Assembly (NCBI GenBank): GCA_016789905.1
Contig: JAEUQC010000158.1
Span: forward strand, 1-64,000
Source: Bryobacterales bacterium
GTDB lineage: Bacteria > Acidobacteriota > Terriglobia > Bryobacterales > Bryobacteraceae
Direction: 5' to 3'
DNA: 64,000 nucleotides
The position numbers were made by a program, and so were the translations under genes. Shown here in pieces: positions 15,774 to 25,098 of the stretch (its first letter is position 1; every line of letters starts with the position of its first letter). The notes beneath the pieces are model-generated. The model saw nothing but the letters and a program-made list of their open reading frames with translations. It searched no databases and had not been told where the DNA came from.

Positions 15774-17537
15774 TTACGGCGTCCACGAAGTGCGAACGAT
15801 CCCTTGCCCTTCGCGAATGACGATGAGCCGGTCCGCCTGCACGCCGCGAAATGTCTCCGGCTTGCCCGATGGCCAACGGACTTCCAGGTCCACCCGCGCC
15901 ACGTCGCCGAGGCCAAAGTGAAGCCGCCAATCGTTCACCGAATAGAAGCTGCCTTGGCTCATCACTTCCTGCGTCTGCCGGCGTCCGCCGTAGATTACCG
16001 TCACGCGGCCTCCAATCGCCGAACGGTTTGAAGTGACACCTTCCAGCTTCACCTTGATCCAATGCCGTTTGGCCGCCGGGTTCACGTCGTTGCGCAGCAG
16101 CGATGGAGGCGCGTCCATGTTCCACACCACGATGTCCACGTCCCCATCGTTGTCGAAATCGCCGAAGGCGCAGCCGCGGCTCGATTGTGCTTCCTCCAGT
16201 GCGGGGCCGCCCTGGCCCAGCAGTTCTTCAAACGTTCCGTTGCCGAGGTTGCGGAAAATAATCCGGGGCGTCCGGTACGCATAGCGCGGCAGCTTGCGCT
16301 CCACTTCCGGGTATACGTTGCCGGTGACGAAGAACAGGTCCGGATGGCCGTCGTTGTCCAGATCCTGTATGCCGGCGCCCCAGCCAATGAAGCGCGTTTC
16401 AACGCCAAGGCCGCTGCGGATGGTCATGTCCTGAAAGTTTCCCTTGCCGTCGTTCCGGTACAGCACGTTTGTGTCGTCGGCGAAGTGGGTCTTGAAGACG
16501 TCCAGGTCGCCGTCAAGATCGTAGTCTCCGGCGCCGATGCCCATACCGGCCTGCTCCATGCCGTCTTCGTTCAGCGCGACGCCGTTTTCAAGCGCCACTT
16601 CGCTAAACGTGCCGTCGTGGTTGTTGCGAAACAGGAAGCTGGGCGTGGAGTCGCAGGCCACATATATATCGGGCCAGCCGTCGTTATCGAAATCGGCGGC
16701 CACGGCCGTCATGCCGTAGGAACCTTTGGCTTTGCCAACACCGCTCTTTTCGGTAACGTCGGTGAATGTGCCGTCCCCATTGCCGCGGTAGAGCCAATGG
16801 CGGCCGGGCGGCAGCCCGAGCGGGCCGCAGTTTACCGGGATGCCCTTCCAATTGCAGTAGGAGTTGCCTCCGGGCTTGGGCACGCGTGCCGGGTCGAAAT
16901 CCACGTACTCGGTGACGAAAAGGTCCAGCTTGCCATCGCGGTCGAAATCCAGAAAGCTACAGCCGGCGCCCCAGTGGCGGCGGGGGAGTTCCAGGCCGGA
17001 GGCTTTGGTGATGTCGGTGAAAGTTCCGTCGCCGTTGTTACGGTACAGGACGTTTTGTCCCCAGTAGGTGATGAACAGATCAGCGTAGCCGTTGCCGGTA
17101 ACGTCGCCCGCGCAAACGGCCGATGCCCAGCCCTGGCGGATGAGGCCGGCCTTCTGCGTGACATCGGTGAACGTGCCGTCGCGGTTGTTCTTGTATAGCC
17201 GGTTGGAGACCGATTCCGGAGCGCCTCCAAAACGTGTGCCGTTTAGTACGAAGATGTCGAGCCAGCCGTCGTTGTCGTAGTCGATAAAGGCAATACCGCA
17301 GCCGATCGTTTCCACGATGTACTGCTTGTTGTCCGGTGCGCCATACACGCCCGGATGGGTAAGGCCAGCCTGCGCGGCGACGTTCGTGAAGCGGGCGTGG
17401 AAGGGGAGACCGGAGGGCTTGCCGCGGGGGGCGGCGCGGACCCCGCGGCTGGCGACACCTTGGCCCAGGGCGCCGCCGGAAGCCAGAGCGCCGGAGGCGA
17501 GCGCAAGCCACTGGCGGCGATTAACGGGATTGCTCAT
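15774..17537 (-). CDS. CRTAC1-like FG-GAP repeat protein with ASPIC/UnbV domain
   Basis: A 587-residue exported protein. The N-terminus has a twin-arginine-like signal (NRRQWLALASGALASG). The body consists of FG-GAP/VCBS blades with Ca-binding loops (DYDNDGWLDIFV, DFDRDGKLDLFV, DFDNDGWPDIYV, DYDLDGDLDVFK, DLDNDGHPDLFF, DFDNDGDVDIVV) and repeated NNGDGTFTDVT strands. The last 110 residues are the ASPIC/UnbV domain (HWIKVKLEGVTSNRSAIGGRV, VRWPSG). Such proteins are extracellular adhesins or scaffolds without a known catalytic role. It is the third gene after the TonB receptor and the TPR protein, with short gaps, so the three are probably one operon. Confidence 0.92.
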   Translation of the reverse strand: MSNPVNRRQWLALASGALASGGALGQGVASRGVRAAPRGKPSGLPFHARFTNVAAQAGLTHPGVYGAPDNKQYIVETIGCGIAFIDYDNDGWLDIFVLNGTRFGGAPESVSNRLYKNNRDGTFTDVTQKAGLIRQGWASAVCAGDVTGNGYADLFITYWGQNVLYRNNGDGTFTDITKASGLELPRRHWGAGCSFLDFDRDGKLDLFVTEYVDFDPARVPKPGGNSYCNWKGIPVNCGPLGLPPGRHWLYRGNGDGTFTDVTEKSGVGKAKGSYGMTAVAADFDNDGWPDIYVACDSTPSFLFRNNHDGTFSEVALENGVALNEDGMEQAGMGIGAGDYDLDGDLDVFKTHFADDTNVLYRNDGKGNFQDMTIRSGLGVETRFIGWGAGIQDLDNDGHPDLFFVTGNVYPEVERKLPRYAYRTPRIIFRNLGNGTFEELLGQGGPALEEAQSSRGCAFGDFDNDGDVDIVVWNMDAPPSLLRNDVNPAAKRHWIKVKLEGVTSNRSAIGGRVTVIYGGRRQTQEVMSQGSFYSVNDWRLHFGLGDVARVDLEVRWPSGKPETFRGVQADRLIVIREGQGIVRTSWTP

Positions 17538-17582
17538 TCTTTTCGTTGTATCAGGTCACAGGCGCTTCATGATCGTGCTTAT

Positions 17583-20078
17583 TTATTGGAGCAGTTGCAA
17601 GGCGCGTTCAATCTCCATGTCCGAAGGCTTCTGTTCGCGGGCGGCGCGGAGCGATGCGACGGCCTTTCCCGTGTCGCCGGAGCGGGCGTAGATGAGACCG
17701 AGGTTCTTGTGCAGGTCGGCCCGGGCGCGGCAATCGCCGCAAAGCGAGATAGCTTCCGTGAGCTGTTCAATGGCCCGGGGCCAATCGCGGGAGGCGGCCG
17801 CCGACAGCGCAAAGTTGTTAAGCGTTTCGGCCTGCCCGGTGATTCGCTTCTGCCGTTGCAGTTCGGTGAACTTGGCGCGGTAGGAAGTGTCGGCCGGGCC
17901 GAGGGCGCGGATGAGGTTGTAGAGCGCCTCACTGTGGTCGCCGTTGACTTCCACGGCCCTGCGCCACAGCGCGATGGCCTCGGCCTTGCGTCCCGCGGCG
18001 TTGTGATTCTGGCCTAAAAGATAGATGGCGTCGGCGTGCCGGGGCTGAAGTTGGACGAGTTGTTCCAGGTGGCGGCGGGAGTCTTCGGGACGGTTCATCT
18101 GCTTTTCCGAGACGGCCAGAAGGTACAGCGCTTCGGCCGCGTTGGAATCAAGCTGAACGGCACGGGAAAGCGAAGCGATGGCGGTGGCGTATTCACGAAG
18201 GTCGTATTCGGCGCGCCCTTTGTTATACCAGGCCTGGGCGTGCCCGGCGGCAAGGCGGGTCGCTTCAGTGAAGGCCGCGAGCGCGCCGGGTATATCGTAA
18301 ATGTCGGCGAGAGCGATGCCGAGATTGACGTGGGCGTCCGGCGCCTGCGGGGTAAGCGCGATCACTTTGCGGAAGAGTGCGACGGCTTCCTTCGCGTGCC
18401 CGGCGCGGGTGTCGACCATGGCGGCAAAAGTGAGCGTGCGCGCGTCGCCTGGGTTGAGTGCAAGCGCGCGACGGAGCGGGGCGGCAGCATCGTTGAACCG
18501 GTTCTGAGCCGCCAGTGTGAGTCCAAGATTTACGTAGGCCTGAACGTAATCCGCGTTGGCTGCAATGGCGCGGCGGAATGACTGTTCTGCGGCGCCTTGA
18601 TCGTTGCGGCGGGCGAGCAGCACGCCCAGGTTGCTATGGGCTTCGGCAAAATTAGGATCGGCGGTGATCGCCTGGCGGAAACACTGTTCTGCGCCTGGGC
18701 CGTCGCCGCTGGACATCCGGACAAGGCCCAACTGGTTCTGCGCGGGCGCAAAGCCCGGTTGCAACGCTACGGCTTTTTCTAGTGAGGCGCGCTCGCCCGC
18801 GCGGTCTCCAATACGGGCGAGCGCGAGGGCGAGGTTGTAGTGTGTCGGGGCGCTGTCGGGATTCGCGGCAATCGCTTGCCGGTACAGTTCGGCGGCCCGT
18901 TGCGCATTGCCGGCCTCCAACGCCTGATTGGCCATCGCGGCCGTGGTGTCGGCAATCTGGCTGGAAGCGTTTCGCTGCTTGGCTTGACGGACGGCTTCCA
19001 GGGCCGCGGCGGCTTCGGCCGGGCGGTCTAACTGCTTCAGAACCTGCGCAAGCTGAAACTGAACATCTGCCCCCGCGGGGTTCAGCGCGCGGGCCTGTTC
19101 CAAGTGCCGGCGGGCGTCCTCCCATTTGCTGTTACGGGCCAGAACGAAGCCGAGTTGGTATTGCGCATCGGCGTGTTGGGGGTCGAGTTCAATAGCCTGC
19201 CGCAGCAGCGGCTCCGCTGCCGAAAAGCGGCCCAGCCCCCGGAGCGCCAAGCCTTGCAGGTAGATGGGTTCAAACCCTTTCAAGTTGTTGAAGTGGGCCA
19301 GGGCCTCCTCGTAGTCCTTGTTGGCCACCAGGGCGCGGGCGAGCGAAAGACGGATCTCCAGGTTGGCGGGGTCGAGCCGCGCGGCGGCGGCGAAGCTCTG
19401 CGCCGCCTCCCGGTACATCTTCTGGTTGGCATACGCGGTGCCAAGGTGCCCATGGGCCAGAGCGGCGCGGGGCGCCAGTTGAACGGCGCGCAGGAGCGGC
19501 GCAATGGACTCCCGCGCCCGCCCCATCTCATTGAGCGCGGCGCCGAGGGCCAGGTGATGGCCGGCCTCGTTTGGCTCAGCGGCGATGGCGCGCCGAAGCA
19601 CGTCTGCCGCGCGGGCGTAGCGCTGGTGCAGTATCAAGGTGCGAGCCAGGCCGCGTAAAGCGGCGCGGTTGGCGGGGTCGCTATCCAGGACGGTCTGATA
19701 CGCCGATTCCGCATCGTCATATTCGCCGCGCTCGGTGAGCAGGGTGGCAAGCGCGGAGCGGGCATCGTGGAGCTTGGGGTTCACCGCGATGGCTTCGCGA
19801 AACGCGGCACTTGCGCCTGCGGAATCGCCTTTGTCGAGGTAGGCGAGGCCAAGGTTGAAGTGGGGCTGGCCCGTCCGGCGGTCGAGCGCGGCGGCGCGCG
19901 TGAAGGCCCCAATCGCACAGTCGAATCGTTTCGCCTTGGCGAAGTGAGCCCCCAGCGCATTGAGCGCGGACGGGGAACCGGGTTGCGATTCGAACTCCGC
20001 GGGACCACGGCAATCCGGCTGCCCGAAAAGGAAACGGACGCCCATCAGTGCGATGGCCGTCCGGTTAAGAAACCGCAT
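17583..20078 (-). CDS. Large TPR-repeat protein
   Basis: An 831-residue protein built almost wholly of tetratricopeptide repeats, about 20 units spaced 34 residues apart with the usual W/L-G-Y-A-P pattern (for example HYNLALALARIGDRAGERASLEKAVALQPG and HSNLGVLLARRNDQGAAEQSFRRAIAANAD, each shown only in part). A hydrophobic N-terminal segment (FLNRTAIALMGVRFLFG) may be a signal peptide or anchor. No enzymatic domain is present; it likely assembles protein complexes. It lies 12 bases after the TonB receptor and 45 bases before the CRTAC1 gene on the same strand. Confidence 0.9.
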   Translation of the reverse strand: MRFLNRTAIALMGVRFLFGQPDCRGPAEFESQPGSPSALNALGAHFAKAKRFDCAIGAFTRAAALDRRTGQPHFNLGLAYLDKGDSAGASAAFREAIAVNPKLHDARSALATLLTERGEYDDAESAYQTVLDSDPANRAALRGLARTLILHQRYARAADVLRRAIAAEPNEAGHHLALGAALNEMGRARESIAPLLRAVQLAPRAALAHGHLGTAYANQKMYREAAQSFAAAARLDPANLEIRLSLARALVANKDYEEALAHFNNLKGFEPIYLQGLALRGLGRFSAAEPLLRQAIELDPQHADAQYQLGFVLARNSKWEDARRHLEQARALNPAGADVQFQLAQVLKQLDRPAEAAAALEAVRQAKQRNASSQIADTTAAMANQALEAGNAQRAAELYRQAIAANPDSAPTHYNLALALARIGDRAGERASLEKAVALQPGFAPAQNQLGLVRMSSGDGPGAEQCFRQAITADPNFAEAHSNLGVLLARRNDQGAAEQSFRRAIAANADYVQAYVNLGLTLAAQNRFNDAAAPLRRALALNPGDARTLTFAAMVDTRAGHAKEAVALFRKVIALTPQAPDAHVNLGIALADIYDIPGALAAFTEATRLAAGHAQAWYNKGRAEYDLREYATAIASLSRAVQLDSNAAEALYLLAVSEKQMNRPEDSRRHLEQLVQLQPRHADAIYLLGQNHNAAGRKAEAIALWRRAVEVNGDHSEALYNLIRALGPADTSYRAKFTELQRQKRITGQAETLNNFALSAAASRDWPRAIEQLTEAISLCGDCRARADLHKNLGLIYARSGDTGKAVASLRAAREQKPSDMEIERALQLLQ

Positions 20079-20090
20079 AGGTGCAGAGTA

Positions 20091-23000
20091 TCAGAACTTG
20101 AACTTCGCTCCGAGCTGCAACTGCCGCGGTTGATTGGCTATGCCCGTGACGCGGCCGAAGAGTGCCGCGTTCGAAAGGTTCGCATTGGGCACACCGTACA
20201 CCGGGTGGTTGAACATGTTGAAGCCCTCGACGCGCAGTTCGAAGCTCTTGCCCTCCCACGGCATGGGGAAGACTTTGAACAGCGACAGGTCGAAGTTCTC
20301 CCAGCCGTCGGAACGGAGCCGGTTCCGGCCCGAATTTCCGAAAGTGAACGGCGCGGGCGCCGCCACCTTCGTGGCGTCGAACCAGCGGTTCGGCGTGGGG
20401 TTGCTGACCTCCGGGTTGTCCAGGAAGTTCAGCCGCAGGTAGGTACCGGCGTTGCCCGTATTGGCAAGATCGCCATTGATCTGCAGACTGTAGGGTTGGC
20501 CGGAACTCAGCCGGATGATGCCGTTGGCCTGCCAGTTGCCCAGAACATAATTGGCCACTTTGCTGCCCATGGAGAACCGTTTGCCGGCCCCGAACGGGAG
20601 ATCGTAGACAAAGTTCATGGTGAGCACGTGAGTCATATCGAAACCGGAAACGCTGCGATCGTTGTTGAACTTGTAGGGGTTCTGGATGGAGCAGCCTTCC
20701 ACGCCATACCAGCCGGAGCAACCAATGTCGATGGACTTGGAATACGTGTAGTTCACCATGTAGCCGAAGTCGTTTCGGACCTTACGGTCGAGCAGGAGCT
20801 GGAGGCCGTTGTAGTTCCCGCGGCCCCAACTGCGGTCGTAGTAGGTTGGGCGGATGTAGGGATAAGGTGCGCGGTCGCGGAAATTGCCGGGACCGGGTTC
20901 AGTGGCCACGTTGTAGAATCCGCCAATGTCAAGACGGCGGCTGCCGGAGCCAACGTAGTTGGCGGTGAGAACGGTGGCCGAGTCGATTTGATGCTGGATG
21001 CCGAAGTTCCATTGCACCGAATACGGGTTCTGCGCGTTGGGATCCATATACCACTGCACTTGCTCAAACGGAGTGGGCTGTGGCAGTGCGCCGGAAGGGA
21101 ATGGGTTTTTGCCGCTGAAGTTCGGCGTCAGTTGTGTGGCCGTCGGGTTGTTCAGGTTCTCCTGCAACTGTTCGCCAACGCTGGGCCATTGGGCCGAGTA
21201 GTTCTGGGCAGTTTGGACGACGGCGGCGTAGTTGTCAAAGAACATGCCGAAGGAGGCGCGCACCGCCGTGCGGTTGGTGACACGATATGCCAGACCGAAC
21301 CGCGGTTGCCAGTTGTCGCTGTAAGGCCGGTAGATCGTGGCGTTCTTGGCCACTTCCACGTTGGCCGGCAGGCGGCCGCCGGGCACGCAGGGGGCTTTCC
21401 TGAGCTCTTCGCAGGAGCCTGGCTGTTTTTGGATGAGATAGACGCCGCGCTGAAGATCGTAAGCGCCGGTGAAAATATTATCGTTGCCCTCTTCGCCGAG
21501 CGGGGGGATCTTGGTGTAGTCGTAGCGCAGGCCGAAGTTGATGGTCAGGCGCTGATTCACTTTCCACTGATCCTGGACGAAGAACGCGTAGTGGTAGCCG
21601 CGGCGAACGGTGGTGGCGCGATTGCGGAATCCGGCTGCGTCGGGAACGTCCAGCAGGAAGGACGCCAACTGGCTGCCCGTGTTTCCGGGGCTCAGCGGGT
21701 TGGAGGTCTGGAGCGGACGATAGGTGGCGCTGGCGTTGCGCGGAGAGCCGAAAAAGTCCAGATTGTTGAACTCGCCGCCGGCCTTGATCTGGTGCCCGCC
21801 GATGATCTTGGTCATGGTGGACTTGTACTGCCACACGTCGGAGGGCCGGTTGAGAGACAAGCTTTCCGCGCCGCCCACCCAGCCGTCAATATTCATGGCT
21901 GGCATCAGTGTCTGCCCATCCAGGAAGCCGCAGCAGAACGTGTCGCGGTAGCCTACTCGCTGAGCGAAGTCGGAGGGGAGCGTACGGAAGCGGTTGCCGC
22001 TGTTGTCAACGTTTTCGAGCCGGCCGAACTGCACCTGAAGGATCGTGGCGGGGTTGAACGTGTGAACCCAACTGGTGCCGATATTGATCGCATTGAATTC
22101 CCGGAAGCTGGCGAGGATGGGCCGGCCGCCGGAAGCGGTTTGGTCCAGCATCGAATGCGATAGGCGGAAAAACACGTTGTCCTTGGGGCCGAACACACGG
22201 TCGATGCGAACGCTGTATTCTTCCTGGTTCTGGCTGAATGCCGAAGGGTCAAGCGCGTTGCGGTCCGCGGTGATCGGTGCGCCGGCCTGCGGGAACGTGG
22301 TTTCGGCGTAGTATACGTTGCCGGCGTTGATGCGGCTGGCGGGAATCTGATTGCGCGCGAACGGCACGCGAACGAAGCCGTTGCCGTTCGGGTTCGGCGT
22401 GGTGGAGAACGGGTCGAAAATCTGGCGCGCTTCGTCGGAGAGGTCGCCCCGAAGGTTGGCCGCCGTGGGAACGCGGAAAAGCGCGTTGTTGGCCCGGCGG
22501 AAGCGCCAGCCCTGATATGCGCCGTGGAAGAAGGTGTTGTTCTTTCCGTTGATAATTTTGGGGATCATCACAGGTCCGCCAACCGCGGCCCCGAACTGGT
22601 TCTGCCGGAAGGAAGTGACGTTGGGCAGAAACGTGTTGCGGGCGTCGAACTCCGAATTGCGGAGGTACTCCCAAAGGGACCCGTGCAGGGAATTCGTGCC
22701 GCTGGAAGTGGCCACGTTGATGACGCCGCCAAGTGCGCCGCCGAACTCGGCCTGGTCGTTATGGGACTGAACTTTGAACTCTTCGATGGCGTCCACAATG
22801 GGGTTGACCGCCGGCGTGGAGAGCATCAGGCCCTGGTTGGTGACGCCGTCCAGCGTCCACAGATTTGAGCGGTTGGTTTGCCCGTTAATGGAGGGGAAAA
22901 TGAAGGCGCCAATGCCCGGGTGGGCAAAGCCGGAGCCGGTGTTCTGAGAAACGCTGACGGGCGCCACGCCAGGCGTCAGCGAAAGTAACTGCGTAAAGTT

Positions 23001-23453
23001 ACGCCCGTTAAGGGGGAGATCGACTACTTGCTGCTTGGCGACGACGGCGCCAATCTCCGCGGTCGAGCTCTGCACCTCGGCGCCGACGGCTTCCACGTTC
23101 ACCGATTGCTCCACCGCGCCGACCTCAAGATTCAGATCGAGCGTCGCGGTTTGGTTTACCGCCAGAGTGAAGGGAGAAAGCTTTGACGTGCGGAACCCCG
23201 CCTTCGATACGTCCAGCGTGTACTGGCCAGGAAGGATGTTCAGAATAACGTAAACCCCGGACTCATTCGTTTCGGTGCGGGTTTCGACGGAGGTCGCGGT
23301 GTTGCGCAGCACGAGAGCCGCGCCTGGGATATGCGATCCGGACGAGTCGCGGACGGAACCGTTGACGGTGGCCGTCGATGTCTGTGCGTAGGTTGCGGCG
23401 GTCATCGCCAGCAGAGCCAACAAGGTCCGCGTTAGCGGGTGTAAGTACGTCAT
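20091..23453 (-). CDS. TonB-dependent receptor with carboxypeptidase-like N-terminal domain
   Basis: A 1120-residue outer-membrane protein. A signal peptide (to TYAQ) is followed by a CarboxypepD_reg-like Ig domain (VNGSVRDSSGSHIPGA to about residue 110), a plug region with LPLNGRNFTQLL and the VTNQGLM/INVATSSGTNSLHGSL segments, and a long barrel ending in aromatic KFKF as outer-membrane barrels do. This is the Oar-like class abundant in Acidobacteria; the ligand is unknown. No TonB gene is nearby. It heads a probable operon with the TPR and CRTAC1 proteins and diverges from a multiheme cytochrome gene 55 bases away. Confidence 0.92.
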   Translation of the reverse strand: MTYLHPLTRTLLALLAMTAATYAQTSTATVNGSVRDSSGSHIPGAALVLRNTATSVETRTETNESGVYVILNILPGQYTLDVSKAGFRTSKLSPFTLAVNQTATLDLNLEVGAVEQSVNVEAVGAEVQSSTAEIGAVVAKQQVVDLPLNGRNFTQLLSLTPGVAPVSVSQNTGSGFAHPGIGAFIFPSINGQTNRSNLWTLDGVTNQGLMLSTPAVNPIVDAIEEFKVQSHNDQAEFGGALGGVINVATSSGTNSLHGSLWEYLRNSEFDARNTFLPNVTSFRQNQFGAAVGGPVMIPKIINGKNNTFFHGAYQGWRFRRANNALFRVPTAANLRGDLSDEARQIFDPFSTTPNPNGNGFVRVPFARNQIPASRINAGNVYYAETTFPQAGAPITADRNALDPSAFSQNQEEYSVRIDRVFGPKDNVFFRLSHSMLDQTASGGRPILASFREFNAINIGTSWVHTFNPATILQVQFGRLENVDNSGNRFRTLPSDFAQRVGYRDTFCCGFLDGQTLMPAMNIDGWVGGAESLSLNRPSDVWQYKSTMTKIIGGHQIKAGGEFNNLDFFGSPRNASATYRPLQTSNPLSPGNTGSQLASFLLDVPDAAGFRNRATTVRRGYHYAFFVQDQWKVNQRLTINFGLRYDYTKIPPLGEEGNDNIFTGAYDLQRGVYLIQKQPGSCEELRKAPCVPGGRLPANVEVAKNATIYRPYSDNWQPRFGLAYRVTNRTAVRASFGMFFDNYAAVVQTAQNYSAQWPSVGEQLQENLNNPTATQLTPNFSGKNPFPSGALPQPTPFEQVQWYMDPNAQNPYSVQWNFGIQHQIDSATVLTANYVGSGSRRLDIGGFYNVATEPGPGNFRDRAPYPYIRPTYYDRSWGRGNYNGLQLLLDRKVRNDFGYMVNYTYSKSIDIGCSGWYGVEGCSIQNPYKFNNDRSVSGFDMTHVLTMNFVYDLPFGAGKRFSMGSKVANYVLGNWQANGIIRLSSGQPYSLQINGDLANTGNAGTYLRLNFLDNPEVSNPTPNRWFDATKVAAPAPFTFGNSGRNRLRSDGWENFDLSLFKVFPMPWEGKSFELRVEGFNMFNHPVYGVPNANLSNAALFGRVTGIANQPRQLQLGAKFKF

Positions 23454-23508
23454 AGTATGCTGTATCCTCGACTAGGGGTTCTGGAACGCTATCAAATCGA
23501 TAAGTCAG

Positions 23509-25098
23509 TTGTCAATAATTGGTTTCTTGGGTCTCGCCCTGCTGCCTATGCGGTTAGGCGGCCAGAATTCGATTGTCGATCTGCTGGAACCGGCACAGCG
23601 GAAGGCGTTTGTCGCCCTGTATGAAGAGAGCGACGCGTTGAAGCGGCGGACACTGGCGGCGAAGTTCCTGCGCGAGTATCCCCGGTCGTTTCTAACTGCG
23701 CAGGCGCATGAGGCAGCGGCGAAAGCGGCGGCCGCCATGGGGGACCGCGCCTCGGCCGTGTTCCACGCCAGGGAGTCGCTGCACTTGTATCCGGAAAACC
23801 CAGGGCTGCTCACTCCGTTGGCGTTGTGGCGCAAGGATGCGGCGCTGGCCGGCGAAGCCTTGCGGCTGCTTGACTTGTTTACGTCGCCGGCGGGGCGGGT
23901 CCGGGAGGAGTTGCGCGCCGCTGCGCTGACGCTCGCCCCGGCCCCCGCGGCGGTCCCCCTCCGGCCTCGTGAGCCGCTGTCCGCCTATGCCGGTTCGGCT
24001 GTTTGCGCGAACTGTCACCGGGAGGTTTACAACGCTTGGGCCAGTACCGGAATGGCGAACATGTTGCGGCCGATTGCGAAGGCCAGGGTGCTTGCGGACT
24101 TTCGCGCCGCCGGGGACGGTTTCCGGGCCGGCACTGCCGCGCGGCCCTTCCTCGAACTTCGCCGCCGCAATGGCGAATGGGACCGCTATTCGATCGATTT
24201 CGCCATCGGGTCGAAGTGGCAACAGGCCTTCGCCACACGAACTCCAGACGGGGACATTCAGGTGCTCCCGTTCCAGTACAACGCGCTTTCCCGGCAGTGG
24301 CTCAACTACTGGAGCACGGTGGACCCGCCCGGTTCCGAACGCGCCGAACCAGGTGATTTTCACAAGTTTCGACGCGTAACTTCCTACAAGGAGAACTGCG
24401 CCCAATGCCATACCAGCCAGTGGCGGGACGGCCGCTACCTGGAGGAAGGGGTGAACTGTGAGATGTGCCACGGGCCCTCCGCGGCGCACGCCAAAGGCGA
24501 ACCCGCGCTTTTCCGTTTTGCCAAAGCGACGGCGGAAGAGTCCGTCCGCGTCTGCGCGCAATGCCACGCGCAATCGGCACAGCGCACGGATTCCGCCTTC
24601 CCGACGGCGCAACGGCGTCGCCCCTATGTTGAATTCGCCCCCCGGGCTTTCTACCTCGACGGCCGCTTTCGGGAGACAACGTTTTTGGTGGAGGCCTTCG
24701 AGCGCTCGGCGTGCTACCGCAAGGGAGCCGCGACCTGCGTCTCTTGCCACGATCCCCATCCGCGGGACGCCGCCGAAAATACCAGGTCGCTGAAGTTCAA
24801 CGGATCCGACCGGATGTGTACGCAATGCCACGCCGCGGCTGCCTTTGCCGCCCAGGCGCACACTCGCCACGCCGCCGGCTCCGATGGCGCGCGCTGCGTC
24901 TCCTGCCACATGCCTCGAATCATGGGCGCCCTGCTGTTTCAAGCGGCGTCGCACGAAATCGACAGCCGGCCATCAGCGGAATCCACGGTGCGCTTCGGAC
25001 AGGCGGGAAGCCCGAACGCTTGCCTTCTGTGCCATAAAGACAGAGACACCTCATGGTTGCGAAATCAGTTATCTTCCTGGTCACGGCGCTCGCGGTAG
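23509..25098 (+). CDS. Octaheme c-type cytochrome with N-terminal helical domain
   Basis: A 529-residue exported protein starting at TTG 23509; the start gives a hydrophobic signal-like N-terminus (SIIGFLGLALLPMRLGG). Residues 25-135 are helical and TPR-like. Eight CXXCH heme motifs follow, the first at 166-170 (CANCH), then CAQCH, CEMCH, CAQCH, CVSCH, CTQCH, CVSCH and CLLCH. The pattern is that of cytochrome c554-like multiheme proteins that move electrons in the periplasm or outside. The redox partner is unknown. The end overlaps the next cytochrome gene by 46 bases. Confidence 0.88.
   Translation: MSIIGFLGLALLPMRLGGQNSIVDLLEPAQRKAFVALYEESDALKRRTLAAKFLREYPRSFLTAQAHEAAAKAAAAMGDRASAVFHARESLHLYPENPGLLTPLALWRKDAALAGEALRLLDLFTSPAGRVREELRAAALTLAPAPAAVPLRPREPLSAYAGSAVCANCHREVYNAWASTGMANMLRPIAKARVLADFRAAGDGFRAGTAARPFLELRRRNGEWDRYSIDFAIGSKWQQAFATRTPDGDIQVLPFQYNALSRQWLNYWSTVDPPGSERAEPGDFHKFRRVTSYKENCAQCHTSQWRDGRYLEEGVNCEMCHGPSAAHAKGEPALFRFAKATAEESVRVCAQCHAQSAQRTDSAFPTAQRRRPYVEFAPRAFYLDGRFRETTFLVEAFERSACYRKGAATCVSCHDPHPRDAAENTRSLKFNGSDRMCTQCHAAAAFAAQAHTRHAAGSDGARCVSCHMPRIMGALLFQAASHEIDSRPSAESTVRFGQAGSPNACLLCHKDRDTSWLRNQLSSWSRRSR

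Noticed and set aside
19767..22163. 798-codon open frame on the plus strand
   Set aside because: It is antisense to the TPR and TonB receptor genes, with low-complexity Arg/Val/Gly composition and no domain; a by-product of GC-rich coding.
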